A stretch of 64,000 nt of DNA from Streptomyces canus (GTDB lineage: Bacteria; Actinomycetota; Actinomycetes; Streptomycetales; Streptomycetaceae): the NCBI RefSeq assembly GCF_030816965.1, contig NZ_JAUSYQ010000002.1:3753001-3817000 (forward strand), in the 5' to 3' direction. Each line of letters starts with the position of its first letter. Position 1 is the first letter of the stretch. The position numbers were made by a program, and so were the translations under genes. Shown piece after piece: positions 16,589-25,674 of this stretch. The notes beneath the pieces are model-generated. The model did no database searches and was not told where the DNA came from. It worked only from the letters and a program-made list of their open reading frames with translations.

Positions 16589-19500
16589 TCAGCCGGACAC
16601 CTCGACCGGCTCCCCTACGAACGTCCGCCACAACTCGGCGTACCGCCCGTCCAGCGCGAGCAGCTCGTCGTGCGTTCCGTCCTCGACCACGCGACCGTGG
16701 TCCATCACCACGACGCGGTCCGCGCGGGCCGCCGTGGTCAGGCGGTGGGCCACGACCAGGGTTGTACGGCGGCCCGCGAGACGGTCGGTGGCCTGGTTGA
16801 CCAGGGCCTCGGTGGCGAGGTCCAGGGCTGCCGTGGCCTCGTCGAGGAGCAGGATGTCCGGGTCGACCAGTTCCGCCCGGGCCAGCGCGATCAGCTGGCG
16901 CTGGCCCGCGGAGAGGTTGCGGCCGCGTTCGGCGACCTCGTGGAGGTAGCCGCCCTCCAGCGTGGCGATCATCTCGTGGGCGCCGACCGCGCGGGCCGCC
17001 GCCTCGACCTCGGCGTCGGTGGCGTCCGGGCGGCCGTAGGCGATGGCGTCGCGGACCGTGCCCTGGAAGAGGTAGGCCTCCTGGGGGACCACGCCGAGGC
17101 GGTGGCGGTAGGAGGTCAGGTCCAGGGTGCGCAGGTCCGTGCCGTCGACCGTCACCCGGCCGCCCGTCGGGTCGTAGAACCGGGCCACCAGCTTGACCAC
17201 GGTGGACTTGCCCGCGCCCGTCTCGCCGACGAACGCGACTGTCTGACCGGCGGGGATCTTCAAGTCGATGCCGCCGAGGGCCTCCTCGTCGTCCCCGTAC
17301 GCGAAGTGCACGTTCTCGAAGGCCACGTCGCCCCGCAACGACAGGACGTCCAGGGCCTCCTCGGCCGCCTTCGTGGACGTCGGTTCCTGGAGCAGTTCCT
17401 GGATGCGGCCCAGGGAGACGGTCGCCTGCTGGTAGCCGTCGAAGACCTGGGAGAGCTGCTGGACCGGGGCGAAGAACAGGTCGATGTAGAGAAGGTAGGC
17501 GACCAGGGCGCCGGTCGTCAGGGTCGCCGCGTCCACCCGGCCCGCGCCCGCGATCAGCACGGCCGCGGCGGCCACCGAGGACAGCAGCTGGACGAACGGG
17601 AAGTAGATCGAGATCAGCCACTGGCCCCGGGTGCGGGCCTGGCGGTAGCTGTCGCTGCGCTCCGCGAAGCGCGCCGCGCCGTCCCGCTCCCGGCGGAACG
17701 CCTGCACGATCCGCAGCCCGGACACCGACTCCTGGAGGTCGGCGTTGACCAGCGAGACGCGTTCACGGGCGAGTTCGTACGCCTTCACGCTCGCCTTGCG
17801 GAAGAAGTACGTGGCGATGATCAGCGGCGGGAGCGTCGCGAAGACGACCAGCGCCAGCTGTACGTCGATCACCAGCAGGGCGCCCATGATGCCGAAGAAG
17901 GTGACGACCGAGACGAACGCGGTGACCAGGCCGGTCTGCAGGAACGTCGACAGGGCGTCGACGTCCGTCGTCATCCTCGTCATGATCCGGCCCGTCAGCT
18001 CCCGCTCGTAGTAGTCGAGTCCGAGCCGCTGGAGCTGGGCGAAGATCTTCAGACGCAGGGAGTACAGGACCCGTTCGCCGGTGCGTCCGGTCATCCGGGT
18101 CTCGCCGATCTGGGCCGTCCACTGGACGAGGACCGAGAGCAGGGCGAACAGGGTCGCCGTCCAGATCGCTCCCATGGCCATCCGCGTGACGCCGTCGTCG
18201 ATGCCGTGCCGGATCATCACCGGGAGCAGCAGGCCCATACCGGCGTCCACGGCGACCAGGCCCAGGCTGATCAGCAGCGGGCGGCCGAAGCCCCGCAGCA
18301 GCCGTCGTAGGCCGTACGACTCCTCGGGCGTGACCGCGCGTGCCTCGTCGATGTCGGGGGTGTCCGTCGCCGGAGGCAACGCGTCGACCTCGGCGAGGAG
18401 TTCGGGGGTGGCCGGGGTGCCGGCCAGAGCTGTGTCCTTGGGCTCGCGGTCGCCGGTCCACAGGTGGGGGGTGACTCCGCGCTCGGCGTCGAACTCGGCG
18501 TCCAGCTCGTCGCGTACGGAGGTGTCATCCTGTACGGCGGCCGGACGGGCGTGGCCCGGGGAGACGCCGCCGAGTCCGTCGGGGTCGGTGAGCAGGCGGC
18601 GGTAGAGGGGCGACCGGTGCTGGAGCTCCTCGTGGGTGCCGAGGTCGGCGAGGCGGCCGTTCTCCAGGACGGCGATGCGGTCGGCGAGGTTCAGGGTGGA
18701 GCGGCGGTGGGCGATGAGGAGGGTGGTGCGGCCCTCCATGACCTGCTTCAGGGCCTCGTGGATCTCGTGCTCGACCTGCGCGTCCACGGCTGAGGTGGCG
18801 TCGTCAAGGACGAGCAGGCGCGGGTCGGTGAGGATCGCCCGGGCGAGCGCGACGCGCTGGCGCTGGCCGCCGGAGAGGGTGAGGCCGTGCTCGCCGACCT
18901 TGGTGTCGTAGCCCTCGGGGAGCGCGGCGATGAAACGGTCCGCCTGGGCGGCGCGGGCGGCCTTCTCGACCTCCTCCTGCGTCGCCTCGGGACGGCCGTA
19001 GGCGATGTTGTTCCGGACCGTGTCCGAGAAGAGGAAGGAGTCCTCGGGGACCAGGCCGATCGCGGCCCGCAGGGAGTCCAGGGTGAGCTCGCGGACGTCG
19101 TGGCCGCCGATGAGGACGGCGCCGTGGGTGACGTCGTAGAAGCGCGGCAGGAGCAGGGAGACGGTGGACTTGCCCGAGCCGGAGGAGCCGACGACCGCGA
19201 GGGTCTCGCCGGCGCGGATCTCGAAGGACAGTCCCCGCAGCACCGGGCGCTCATGGTCGTAGCCGAAGGACACGTCGTCGAACTCGACGGTGGCCGGCGC
19301 GTCGGCGGGGAGTTCCTTGGTGCCGTCCTTCAGGTACGGCTCGGTGTCGATCAGCTCCAGGACGCGCTCGGTGCCGGCGCGGGCCTGCTGGGCGACCGTG
19401 AGGACCATGGCGAGCATGCGGACCGGGCCGACGAGCTGGGCGAGGTAGGTGGAGAAGGCGACGAAGGTGCCGAGCGTGATGTGACCGCGGACCGCGAGCC

Positions 19501-20293
19501 AGCCGCCGACGGCCAGCATCGCGACCTGGCCGAGGGCGGGGACGGCCTGGAGGGCCGGGGTGTACTTCGAGTTGAAGCGGATCGTGCGCAGGCGGCCCGC
19601 GTAGAGACGGCGGCCGACCTCCCGGAGCTTCCCGGTCTCCTGGTCCTCCTGGCCGAAGCCCTTGACCACGCGTACGCCGCTGACGGCGCCGTCGACCACG
19701 CCCGCGACGGCGGCGGCCTGGGCCTGGGCGTACCAGGTGGCGGGGTGCAGCTTGGAGCGGGAGCGCCTCGCGATCCACCACAGGGCCGGGGCCACCGCCA
19801 GGGCGACCAGGGTGAGCGGGATCGACAGCCAGGCCATCACGATCAGGGAGATCAGGAAGAGGGCGAAGTTGCCGATCGTCATCGGCAGCATGAACAGCAG
19901 GCCCTGGATCAGCTGGAGGTCGCTGGTGGCCCGGCCGACGACCTGGCCCGTGGACAGCTCGTCCTGGCGGCGGCCGTCGAGGCGGGTGATCGTGCCGAAC
20001 ATCTCCGTGCGGAGGTCGTGCTGGACGTCGAGGGCGAGGCGGCCGCCGTAGTAGCGGCGGATGTAGGTGAGGACGTAGACGAGGACCGCCGCGACGACCA
20101 GGGCGCCGGCCCAGGGGGCCATGTCCCGGGTGTGGTCACCGATGACGTCGTCGATGATCACCTTGGTGATCAGGGGGACGATCGCCATGACGGCCATGCC
20201 GCCGAGGGACGAGACCAGAGCGAGGACGACGTCCTTGGGGTAACGCCAGGCGTACCCGGCCAGTCGTCGTGCCCATCCCCGTTGCGGTTCCAC
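16589..20293 (-). CDS. Fused ABC exporter (TMD-NBD-TMD-NBD)
   Basis: A single 1234-residue polypeptide holding a complete type IV ABC exporter. The first half has six helices and NBD1 (Walker [10 protein letters not shown] near 369, signature [15 protein letters not shown] near 473, Walker [13 protein letters not shown] near 493). A charged linker of about 100 residues leads to the second half (second TMD from about 650, Walker [10 protein letters not shown], signature [15 protein letters not shown], Walker [13 protein letters not shown]). NBD1 has Asp at the catalytic Glu position and NBD2 has LSAGQ, matching a degenerate plus consensus ATP-site pair as in heterodimeric exporters. I start at GTG 20293 (SD GGAGGG). 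Substrate unknown, possibly drug or lipid. Confidence 0.93.
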   Translation of the reverse strand: MEPQRGWARRLAGYAWRYPKDVVLALVSSLGGMAVMAIVPLITKVIIDDVIGDHTRDMAPWAGALVVAAVLVYVLTYIRRYYGGRLALDVQHDLRTEMFGTITRLDGRRQDELSTGQVVGRATSDLQLIQGLLFMLPMTIGNFALFLISLIVMAWLSIPLTLVALAVAPALWWIARRSRSKLHPATWYAQAQAAAVAGVVDGAVSGVRVVKGFGQEDQETGKLREVGRRLYAGRLRTIRFNSKYTPALQAVPALGQVAMLAVGGWLAVRGHITLGTFVAFSTYLAQLVGPVRMLAMVLTVAQQARAGTERVLELIDTEPYLKDGTKELPADAPATVEFDDVSFGYDHERPVLRGLSFEIRAGETLAVVGSSGSGKSTVSLLLPRFYDVTHGAVLIGGHDVRELTLDSLRAAIGLVPEDSFLFSDTVRNNIAYGRPEATQEEVEKAARAAQADRFIAALPEGYDTKVGEHGLTLSGGQRQRVALARAILTDPRLLVLDDATSAVDAQVEHEIHEALKQVMEGRTTLLIAHRRSTLNLADRIAVLENGRLADLGTHEELQHRSPLYRRLLTDPDGLGGVSPGHARPAAVQDDTSVRDELDAEFDAERGVTPHLWTGDREPKDTALAGTPATPELLAEVDALPPATDTPDIDEARAVTPEESYGLRRLLRGFGRPLLISLGLVAVDAGMGLLLPVMIRHGIDDGVTRMAMGAIWTATLFALLSVLVQWTAQIGETRMTGRTGERVLYSLRLKIFAQLQRLGLDYYERELTGRIMTRMTTDVDALSTFLQTGLVTAFVSVVTFFGIMGALLVIDVQLALVVFATLPPLIIATYFFRKASVKAYELARERVSLVNADLQESVSGLRIVQAFRRERDGAARFAERSDSYRQARTRGQWLISIYFPFVQLLSSVAAAAVLIAGAGRVDAATLTTGALVAYLLYIDLFFAPVQQLSQVFDGYQQATVSLGRIQELLQEPTSTKAAEEALDVLSLRGDVAFENVHFAYGDDEEALGGIDLKIPAGQTVAFVGETGAGKSTVVKLVARFYDPTGGRVTVDGTDLRTLDLTSYRHRLGVVPQEAYLFQGTVRDAIAYGRPDATDAEVEAAARAVGAHEMIATLEGGYLHEVAERGRNLSAGQRQLIALARAELVDPDILLLDEATAALDLATEALVNQATDRLAGRRTTLVVAHRLTTAARADRVVVMDHGRVVEDGTHDELLALDGRYAELWRTFVGEPVEVSG

Positions 20294-20386
20294 GCGGTGC
20301 CCTCCGGTTTGTCCCTCGACCTGATCTACCGGAAGGCACCAACGCGAAACCAAGCGGATTTCATCCCTCCGCAATATTCCCGAGGG

Positions 20387-21421
20387 TCAGGACCGCACCC
20401 TCAGGTAGTAGAACCGGGTCGTCTGCACCGCGTTCTGGTTGTCGTCGCTGACCAGGAGGACCTTGAGGCGGCCCTTGCTCACGCCCGTGACGACCATGCC
20501 CTCGATGTTGTCGAGGAGGGGGTTCGGCTGCGGCTGCTTGGCCGTCGCGCCCAGGGTCGGGCAGCTCGCGATGTCCGTGAGCAGGGTCTTCTTGATCAGG
20601 CGCACGCCGGACTGGGCCGTCAGGTTCTCGACGCCGCTCGTGTCCGTCGCGTGGCGGGGATCGGCCAGGTACAGGCGGACCGTGTTGCCGATGCCGGAGG
20701 TGAAGCCGCGCTCCAGGACGAGCAGGCGGCCGTCGGGAAGGGCCTGAACCTCGGGGACGCCGAGGAAGGCGGCGTCGGTGCGGTAGGCGTACTGGGCCGC
20801 GAGCTCGAAACGGCCGTGGTGGCGCCGCCAGGTCTGGAAGCGGACGATGCCGGCCGTGTCGCCGGAGAGCGCGTACTCCATGGAGGCGAGCAGGGTGCGG
20901 CCGCCGTTCATGAGGGTCAGGCCCTCGAAGGTCTGGTTCGACGTGGCGCGGCCCGCCGGGGCCACCTGGAGGGAGGCCGGGACGGGGAGGCGGTCGAGGA
21001 TCATGCCGTCGGTGCTGTAGCGGCGGATCGACGGCTCGGTCTCCGACGTGATCAGCCGGGTGCCGTCCCGGTCGATCACCAGGCCCTCGGAGTCCAGCGC
21101 GGCGCCCTTCTCGTCGACGAGCGGGACGACCGACTTCGGCGCGAGGGTCCTCGCGTCCAGGGAGAACAGCGAGGAGCGGTCCGAGAGGGCGGCGAGCGAG
21201 CCGTCCCGGTCCACCGCGAGCGCGGAGAGGTTGCCGACGAAGGTGCCGTCGTACGTCGTCTTGTCGAGCGCGTCGGAGAAGCGGTCGAGCGAGACGGACG
21301 GGGAGCAGGCGTGGCTCACCGGCGCGGCGGCCTGCGCCGGGCCTGTGGCCGCGAGGCAGGCCGCCGCCGCCAGGGCCGCGGTGGTGGTGGCGAGTACGGT
21401 TCTCAGCTGCATGGGCGTCAC
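20387..21421 (-). CDS. Secreted phytase-like/esterase-like beta-propeller protein
   Basis: A 344-residue exported protein with a Sec signal peptide (AALAAAACLAATGPAQA) and a phytase-like domain of the PF13449 type, a six-bladed propeller found in esterase-like proteins. Evidence is the recurrent blade pattern: VGNLSALAVDRDGSLAALSD, LDSEGLVIDRDGTRLITSE, NQTFEGLTLMNGGRTLLAS, VPEVQALPDGRLLVLERG and LLDNIEGMVVTG. The enzymatic activity is unproven for most members. Start is GTG 21421 or the ATG three codons later. Tandem with a serine hydrolase gene on the same strand, 39 bp apart, so possibly co-transcribed. Confidence 0.82.
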   Translation of the reverse strand: MTPMQLRTVLATTTAALAAAACLAATGPAQAAAPVSHACSPSVSLDRFSDALDKTTYDGTFVGNLSALAVDRDGSLAALSDRSSLFSLDARTLAPKSVVPLVDEKGAALDSEGLVIDRDGTRLITSETEPSIRRYSTDGMILDRLPVPASLQVAPAGRATSNQTFEGLTLMNGGRTLLASMEYALSGDTAGIVRFQTWRRHHGRFELAAQYAYRTDAAFLGVPEVQALPDGRLLVLERGFTSGIGNTVRLYLADPRHATDTSGVENLTAQSGVRLIKKTLLTDIASCPTLGATAKQPQPNPLLDNIEGMVVTGVSKGRLKVLLVSDDNQNAVQTTRFYYLRVRS

Positions 21422-21460
21422 CGTAGAGCGGGTCGGTGACGTACGGGAGTCCGGCAGGCG

Positions 21461-22303
21461 TCAGCTCGCCGCGAGATCCCGGTGGATGACCTTCGCGACG
21501 CCCTGGATGGTTGTGATGCCGTAGTTCATGGTGCTGTTGCCGTGGGTGAGCACCGTGATCATGTAGTCGTGGCCGCCGCCCTTGAAGGTGCCGACGCTGT
21601 GCACCCGCCAGCCGTGGGTGGAGCGCTGGAGCCAGCCGTTCTTGACGTGCCAGGAGATGCCCGATCCGGCGCCGTACGGCGTGCCCCAGCGCTGCGACGA
21701 GATGACCTGGCCCATCAACTTCAGGATGTAGGCGCGGGCGTTGTCGCTCAGGACCGTGTTCTTCGCGGTGATCAGCTTGAGCAGCTTCTGCTCGTCGGTG
21801 ACGGTGATCTGGGTCAGGCCCCAGTAACCGTTCGCCCCGGGCTTGGTCCGGGTCATGCCGGCCGCGGTGAGGAAGCCCTTGATCTTCGTCAGGCCGAGCT
21901 GCCGCCACAGCTTGCTGGTCGCGTCGTTGTCCGACTTGGTGATCATGGCCTTGGCGAGGGTGCTCTCACGGTCGGTCAGATACCTGTTGTGCTTCTTGGC
22001 GTCCCACAGCAGCGTGGCGAGGACGGTCACCTTGACGACGCTCGCGGAGTCGTAGGCGGTGGAGGAGCGGAGGGTGCAGGTGGTTTTCGTCGTACGGTCG
22101 TAGAGGCCCACCGCGATCGTGCCCGAGCGGTGGGAGAGGGCGGACGTGATGTCCCGCTTCAGTTTGTCGGCGAGGCCCGCCTTCGCGGACGTGCAGCTGA
22201 CGGCCGGTGCGGTCGCGGCGGCGGCCGGCGTGGCGGCGGCGACGCAGGCGGCCAGCGCACCGGCCGCGATCCATTTCGCGTGTCTTGCTATCCCCCGTGT
22301 CAT
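21461..22303 (-). CDS. Secreted serine hydrolase (class A beta-lactamase/PBP-like)
   Basis: A 280-residue exported protein with a Sec signal peptide (AAGALAACVAAATPAAA). It has the SxxK motif Ser88-Val-Val-Lys91 (YDSASVVKVTVLATLL) and the SDN motif at 124-126 (KSDNDATSKLW), both as in class A beta-lactamases. The third motif, normally KTG, appears to be replaced (VHSVGTFKGGG), and there is no clear Glu166-type deacylation loop. It is therefore more likely a peptidase, carboxypeptidase or pseudo-enzyme than a resistance lactamase. First gene of a possible two-gene unit with the phytase-like gene; divergent from the GT39 gene. Confidence 0.83.
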   Translation of the reverse strand: MTRGIARHAKWIAAGALAACVAAATPAAAATAPAVSCTSAKAGLADKLKRDITSALSHRSGTIAVGLYDRTTKTTCTLRSSTAYDSASVVKVTVLATLLWDAKKHNRYLTDRESTLAKAMITKSDNDATSKLWRQLGLTKIKGFLTAAGMTRTKPGANGYWGLTQITVTDEQKLLKLITAKNTVLSDNARAYILKLMGQVISSQRWGTPYGAGSGISWHVKNGWLQRSTHGWRVHSVGTFKGGGHDYMITVLTHGNSTMNYGITTIQGVAKVIHRDLAAS

Positions 22304-22446
22304 GCCCAGTTGACTCTCGGGTTCGGGTGAATGGTTGTACGCATGGGGAATGGTTGTGCGAGCCGTTACCCAACCCGTGGCGTTTTCACAGGACGGCGCC
22401 AGCTACGTCACAGCCCTCACCCAACCGCCCTTCGCACGATGCCCGG

Positions 22447-24669
22447 GTGACATCTGCCACCGATCCCCACCCCCACACCGAGACCGTGTCCGCCGACCGG
22501 CCACCACCGGCCCCGCCCGCGGCATCCCCGGACAAGGCCCCGCGCTGGTCGCTGCCCACCCTGCTCGCGATCCTGGTCCTGGCCGGCGTCCTCTACAGCT
22601 GGAACCTGTCCGGGGCCGGCCTGAACAGCTTCTACAGCTCCGCGATCTACAGCGGGACGCAGAGCTGGAAGGCCTGGTTCTTCGGGTCGCTCGACGCGGG
22701 GAACTTCCTCACCGTCGACAAGCCACCGTTCGCGCTGATGATCATGGGGCTGTCGTGCCGCGTCTTCGGCTTCGGCACCTGGCAGATGATGCTGCCCGAG
22801 GTCGCGGCCGCCCTCGGCACGATCTGGATCCTGCACGCCTCCGTGAAGCGGGTGTTCGGGCACGCGGCGGCCGCGATCGCCGCGCTCGTCCTCGCGCTCA
22901 CCCCGATCACCGTCGCGATCAACCGGGACAACAACCCCGACACCATCCTCGTCCTGCTGATGGTCGGCGGCGCGGCCCTCGCGCTGCGCGCGGTGCGCAC
23001 CGACAGGCTGCTGCCCCTCATCGGCTCCGCGGTCCTCTTCGGGCTCGCCTTCAACACCAAGATGCTCCAGGGCTACATCGCCCTGCCCGCCGTCTTCGCG
23101 GTGTACGTGTACGCGTCGCGGCTCGGCTGGAGGAGGAAGGCCGTCAACCTGGCCCTCGCGGCTGGGGCGTTGGCGGTCTCCAGCTTCTGGTGGGCTACGG
23201 CGGTCTCGCTCGTGCCCGCCGACGACCGGCCCTACATCGGCGGTTCGACCGACGGCTCCGCCTGGAACCTGATCATGGGCTACAACGGCCTGGGCCGGGT
23301 CCTCGGCGGCGAGGGCAACGGCGGAGGCGGTGGCGGCGGGGGCGGCACCTTCGCCGGCACCGCGGGCCTCGGCCGGATGTTCAACGACATCCTCGGCGGC
23401 CAGATCTCCTGGCTGATCCCCTTCGCCTTCCTCGCGCTCGTGGCGGGCCTGGTGCTGTGCGGCCGGGCCCCGCGCACCGACGCCACCCGCGCCGCGCTCG
23501 TCCTGTGGGGCGGCTGGCTGGTGCTGCACTACCTGACCTTCGCGATGGCGGAGGGCACCATGCACCCGTACTACACGACCGCGCTCGCCCCGGGCATCGC
23601 GGCGCTGACCGGCGCGGGCGGTGTCATGCTGTGGCGCGCCTTCCGCGGCGGTGACGCCCGCTGGTCCTGGGTGCTGCCGGCCGGGCTCGCGGTCACCGGC
23701 ATCTGGGCGATCGTGCTGCTGCGCCGGGCCACCGGCTGGAACACCTGGCTGTGGCCGGCCGTCGGTGTGGTCATGGTCCTCGCGATCGTGGGCCTGTTCG
23801 TCTTCCGTACGGCGGGTTCCGGCACCAGGGCGCGGCTGCTCGGCGTGTCCGTCGTCGCGGCGATCGTGGCGGCCCTCGCGGGCCCGACGGCGTACGCCGC
23901 CTCGCCGGCCTTCTCCACCACCACCGGCGGCATGGGCGGCACCAACCCGACGGCGGGTCCGTCGACCGGTGGCGGCATGGGCGGTCCCGGCGGCGGTGGC
24001 GGCCGGGGCGGCTTCGGCGGCAACGGCGGTGGCCCCGGCGGGCAGGACGGCACCCAGCAGGGCGGCCAGGCGGGCGGGGAGTTCCCCGGCGGCAACGGCG
24101 GTGGCCAGGTGCAGCCCGGTGGCGGCACCGGTGAGCTCCCGCAGGGCGGCGCACCCGGCGGCACGAACGGGGAACTCCCGGGCGGTGGCAGCGCCGACGG
24201 CCGGAACGGCGAGTCCGGTACGGCTCCCGGCGGCACGGGCGGCATGACCGGTGGCCCCGGTGGCGGTGGCGGCGGCATGGGCGGCAGCGTCGACAGCGCG
24301 CTGGTCTCGTACCTGGAGAAGCACCAGGACGGCGCCAAGTGGCTGCTCGCGGTGTCCAATTCGCAGAGCGCCGGCCAGCTGATCCTCAGCACGCACAAGC
24401 CGGTCATCTCCATGTGGGGCTTCACGGGCACCGACCAGGCGATGACCCTCGCCCGGCTCAAGGAGCTGGTGAAGAAGGGCGAGCTGCACTACATCCAGCT
24501 CGGCGGCGGCGGTATGGGCGGCAACAGCAGCCTCAGCCAGGAGATCACCAGCTGGGTGCAGAAGAACGGCACGGCGGTGAAGGAGAGCGCCTACAGCACG
24601 AGCAAGGGCTCGGCGTCGGACACGAACACGTCGACGGTCTACCGCCTGGACCCGTCGGACGTCAGCTGA
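22447..24669 (+). CDS. GT39/ArnT-like membrane glycosyltransferase with glycine-rich linker and C-terminal soluble domain
   Basis: A 740-residue integral membrane glycosyltransferase of the PMT/ArnT superfamily that uses polyprenyl-phosphate sugars. The N-terminal half has about 11-12 helices. The first extracytoplasmic loop contains SLDAGNFLTVDKPPFALMIMG, where the acidic catalytic residue is expected, and later INRDNNPDTILVLLM and HPYYTTALAPGIAALTG. Residues about 493-615 are a low-complexity Gly/Pro/Gln linker, and about 615-740 form a soluble domain (LEKHQDGAKWLLAVSNSQSAG to the C terminus) as in YkcA/YkcB-type proteins. GTG 22447 is the likely start. A shorter glycine run lies in a loop near residue 290. 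Confidence 0.88.
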   Translation: MTSATDPHPHTETVSADRPPPAPPAASPDKAPRWSLPTLLAILVLAGVLYSWNLSGAGLNSFYSSAIYSGTQSWKAWFFGSLDAGNFLTVDKPPFALMIMGLSCRVFGFGTWQMMLPEVAAALGTIWILHASVKRVFGHAAAAIAALVLALTPITVAINRDNNPDTILVLLMVGGAALALRAVRTDRLLPLIGSAVLFGLAFNTKMLQGYIALPAVFAVYVYASRLGWRRKAVNLALAAGALAVSSFWWATAVSLVPADDRPYIGGSTDGSAWNLIMGYNGLGRVLGGEGNGGGGGGGGGTFAGTAGLGRMFNDILGGQISWLIPFAFLALVAGLVLCGRAPRTDATRAALVLWGGWLVLHYLTFAMAEGTMHPYYTTALAPGIAALTGAGGVMLWRAFRGGDARWSWVLPAGLAVTGIWAIVLLRRATGWNTWLWPAVGVVMVLAIVGLFVFRTAGSGTRARLLGVSVVAAIVAALAGPTAYAASPAFSTTTGGMGGTNPTAGPSTGGGMGGPGGGGGRGGFGGNGGGPGGQDGTQQGGQAGGEFPGGNGGGQVQPGGGTGELPQGGAPGGTNGELPGGGSADGRNGESGTAPGGTGGMTGGPGGGGGGMGGSVDSALVSYLEKHQDGAKWLLAVSNSQSAGQLILSTHKPVISMWGFTGTDQAMTLARLKELVKKGELHYIQLGGGGMGGNSSLSQEITSWVQKNGTAVKESAYSTSKGSASDTNTSTVYRLDPSDVS

Positions 24670-24684
24670 CCCAAGTCCCGGTAA

Positions 24685-24715
24685 AGCGGCCCCCGATCAC
24701 GCGTCGGGGGCCGCT
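24685..24715 (+). terminator. Terminator after the GT39 gene
   Basis: AGCGGCCCCCGA (24685-24696), 7-nt loop, TCGGGGGCCGCT (24704-24715): a perfect 12-bp GC stem 16 bp after the stop codon. No long U-tract, as often in Streptomyces. Confidence 0.85.
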
Positions 24716-24859
24716 CGGCGTGTCAACTCGCGTAGACAAGGCCCGATTTGCCGTTTCAGGTCACCTAATGGACACGCGCCATCCATTTACACGGCCGCAT
24801 GTCCATGTCACGCTCCCATCTGCCGCCTCCATTCAACCCGCGTAGATGGGACCCCCCTC

Positions 24860-25666
24860 ATGCCGGCGACACGCATCCGTAGTTGGAAGTCGGTGGCGCT
24901 CACCACCGCCGCCGTGCTGGTCGGGCTCGCTGCCCCGGTCGTGACCACGACCCCGGCCGCCGCCACGACGACCGCGTACGACTCGACGTACTACAAGAAC
25001 GCGGTCGGCAAGACGGGCACCACCCTGAAGTCCTCCCTGCACACGATCATCAGCGCCAACGTCTCGAAGATCTCCTACTCCGCGGTCTGGGACGCGCTCA
25101 AGGTCACCGACCAGGACCCGAACAACAGCAGCAACGTGATCCTGCTGTACAGCGGTGTCTCCCGCAGCAAGTCCCTCAACGGCGGTGACACGGGCGACTG
25201 GAACCGTGAGCACGTGTGGGCCAAGTCCCACGGCGACTTCGGCGAGGTGACCGGGCCCGGCACCGACCTGCACCACCTGCGCCCCGCGGACGTCCAGGTC
25301 AACAGCATCCGCGGCAACCTCGACTTCGACAACGGAGGCAGCGCCGTCACCAACGGCGGCGGCAGCACCGTCGACTCCGACTCCTTCGCGCCGCGCGCCG
25401 CGGACCGGGGCGACGTGGCCCGCATGATCCTCTACATGGCCGTGCGCTACGACGGCGGCGACGGCTTCGCCGACCTGGAGCCCAACGAGAAGGTCGGCAA
25501 CGGCTCCAACCCCTACATGGGCAAGCTCTCCGTCCTCAAGGCCTGGAACGAGGCGGACCCGCCGAGCGCCTTCGAGGAGAAGCGCAACCAGGTCATCTAC
25601 GACACCTACCAGCACAACCGCAACCCGTTCATCGACCACCCGGAGTGGGTCGAGGCGATCTGGTAG
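24860..25666 (+). CDS. Secreted endonuclease I-family nuclease (EndA/NucM-like)
   Basis: A 268-residue extracellular nuclease of the endonuclease I family, His-Me finger type. A signal peptide covers about residues 1-36. The active-site region is DWNREHVWAKSHGDFG (His118, His124) followed by TDLHHLRPADVQVNSIRGN (His138-His139), which supply the general base and metal ligands. The terminal QHNRNPFIDHPEWVEAIW is a strong family signature. Expected activity: Mg-dependent, non-specific degradation of DNA and possibly RNA outside the cell, for nucleotide scavenging or mycelial turnover. Monocistronic; convergent with the TPP gene, 8 bp between stops. Confidence 0.92.
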   Translation: MPATRIRSWKSVALTTAAVLVGLAAPVVTTTPAAATTTAYDSTYYKNAVGKTGTTLKSSLHTIISANVSKISYSAVWDALKVTDQDPNNSSNVILLYSGVSRSKSLNGGDTGDWNREHVWAKSHGDFGEVTGPGTDLHHLRPADVQVNSIRGNLDFDNGGSAVTNGGGSTVDSDSFAPRAADRGDVARMILYMAVRYDGGDGFADLEPNEKVGNGSNPYMGKLSVLKAWNEADPPSAFEEKRNQVIYDTYQHNRNPFIDHPEWVEAIW

Positions 25667-25674
25667 GAGCCCGG

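Noticed and set aside
18887..21439. 850-codon open frame on the plus strand
   Set aside because: Antisense to the ABC exporter and phytase-like genes, whose motifs are unmistakable; composition is the usual Gly/Arg/Val-rich shadow.
21461..22303. Antibiotic-resistance class A beta-lactamase
   Set aside because: SxxK and SDN are present, but the KTG motif is replaced and no Glu166-type loop is clear, so resistance is not supported.
22417..24489. 690-codon open frame on the minus strand
   Set aside because: Antisense to the GT39 gene, no domain and no ribosome binding site.
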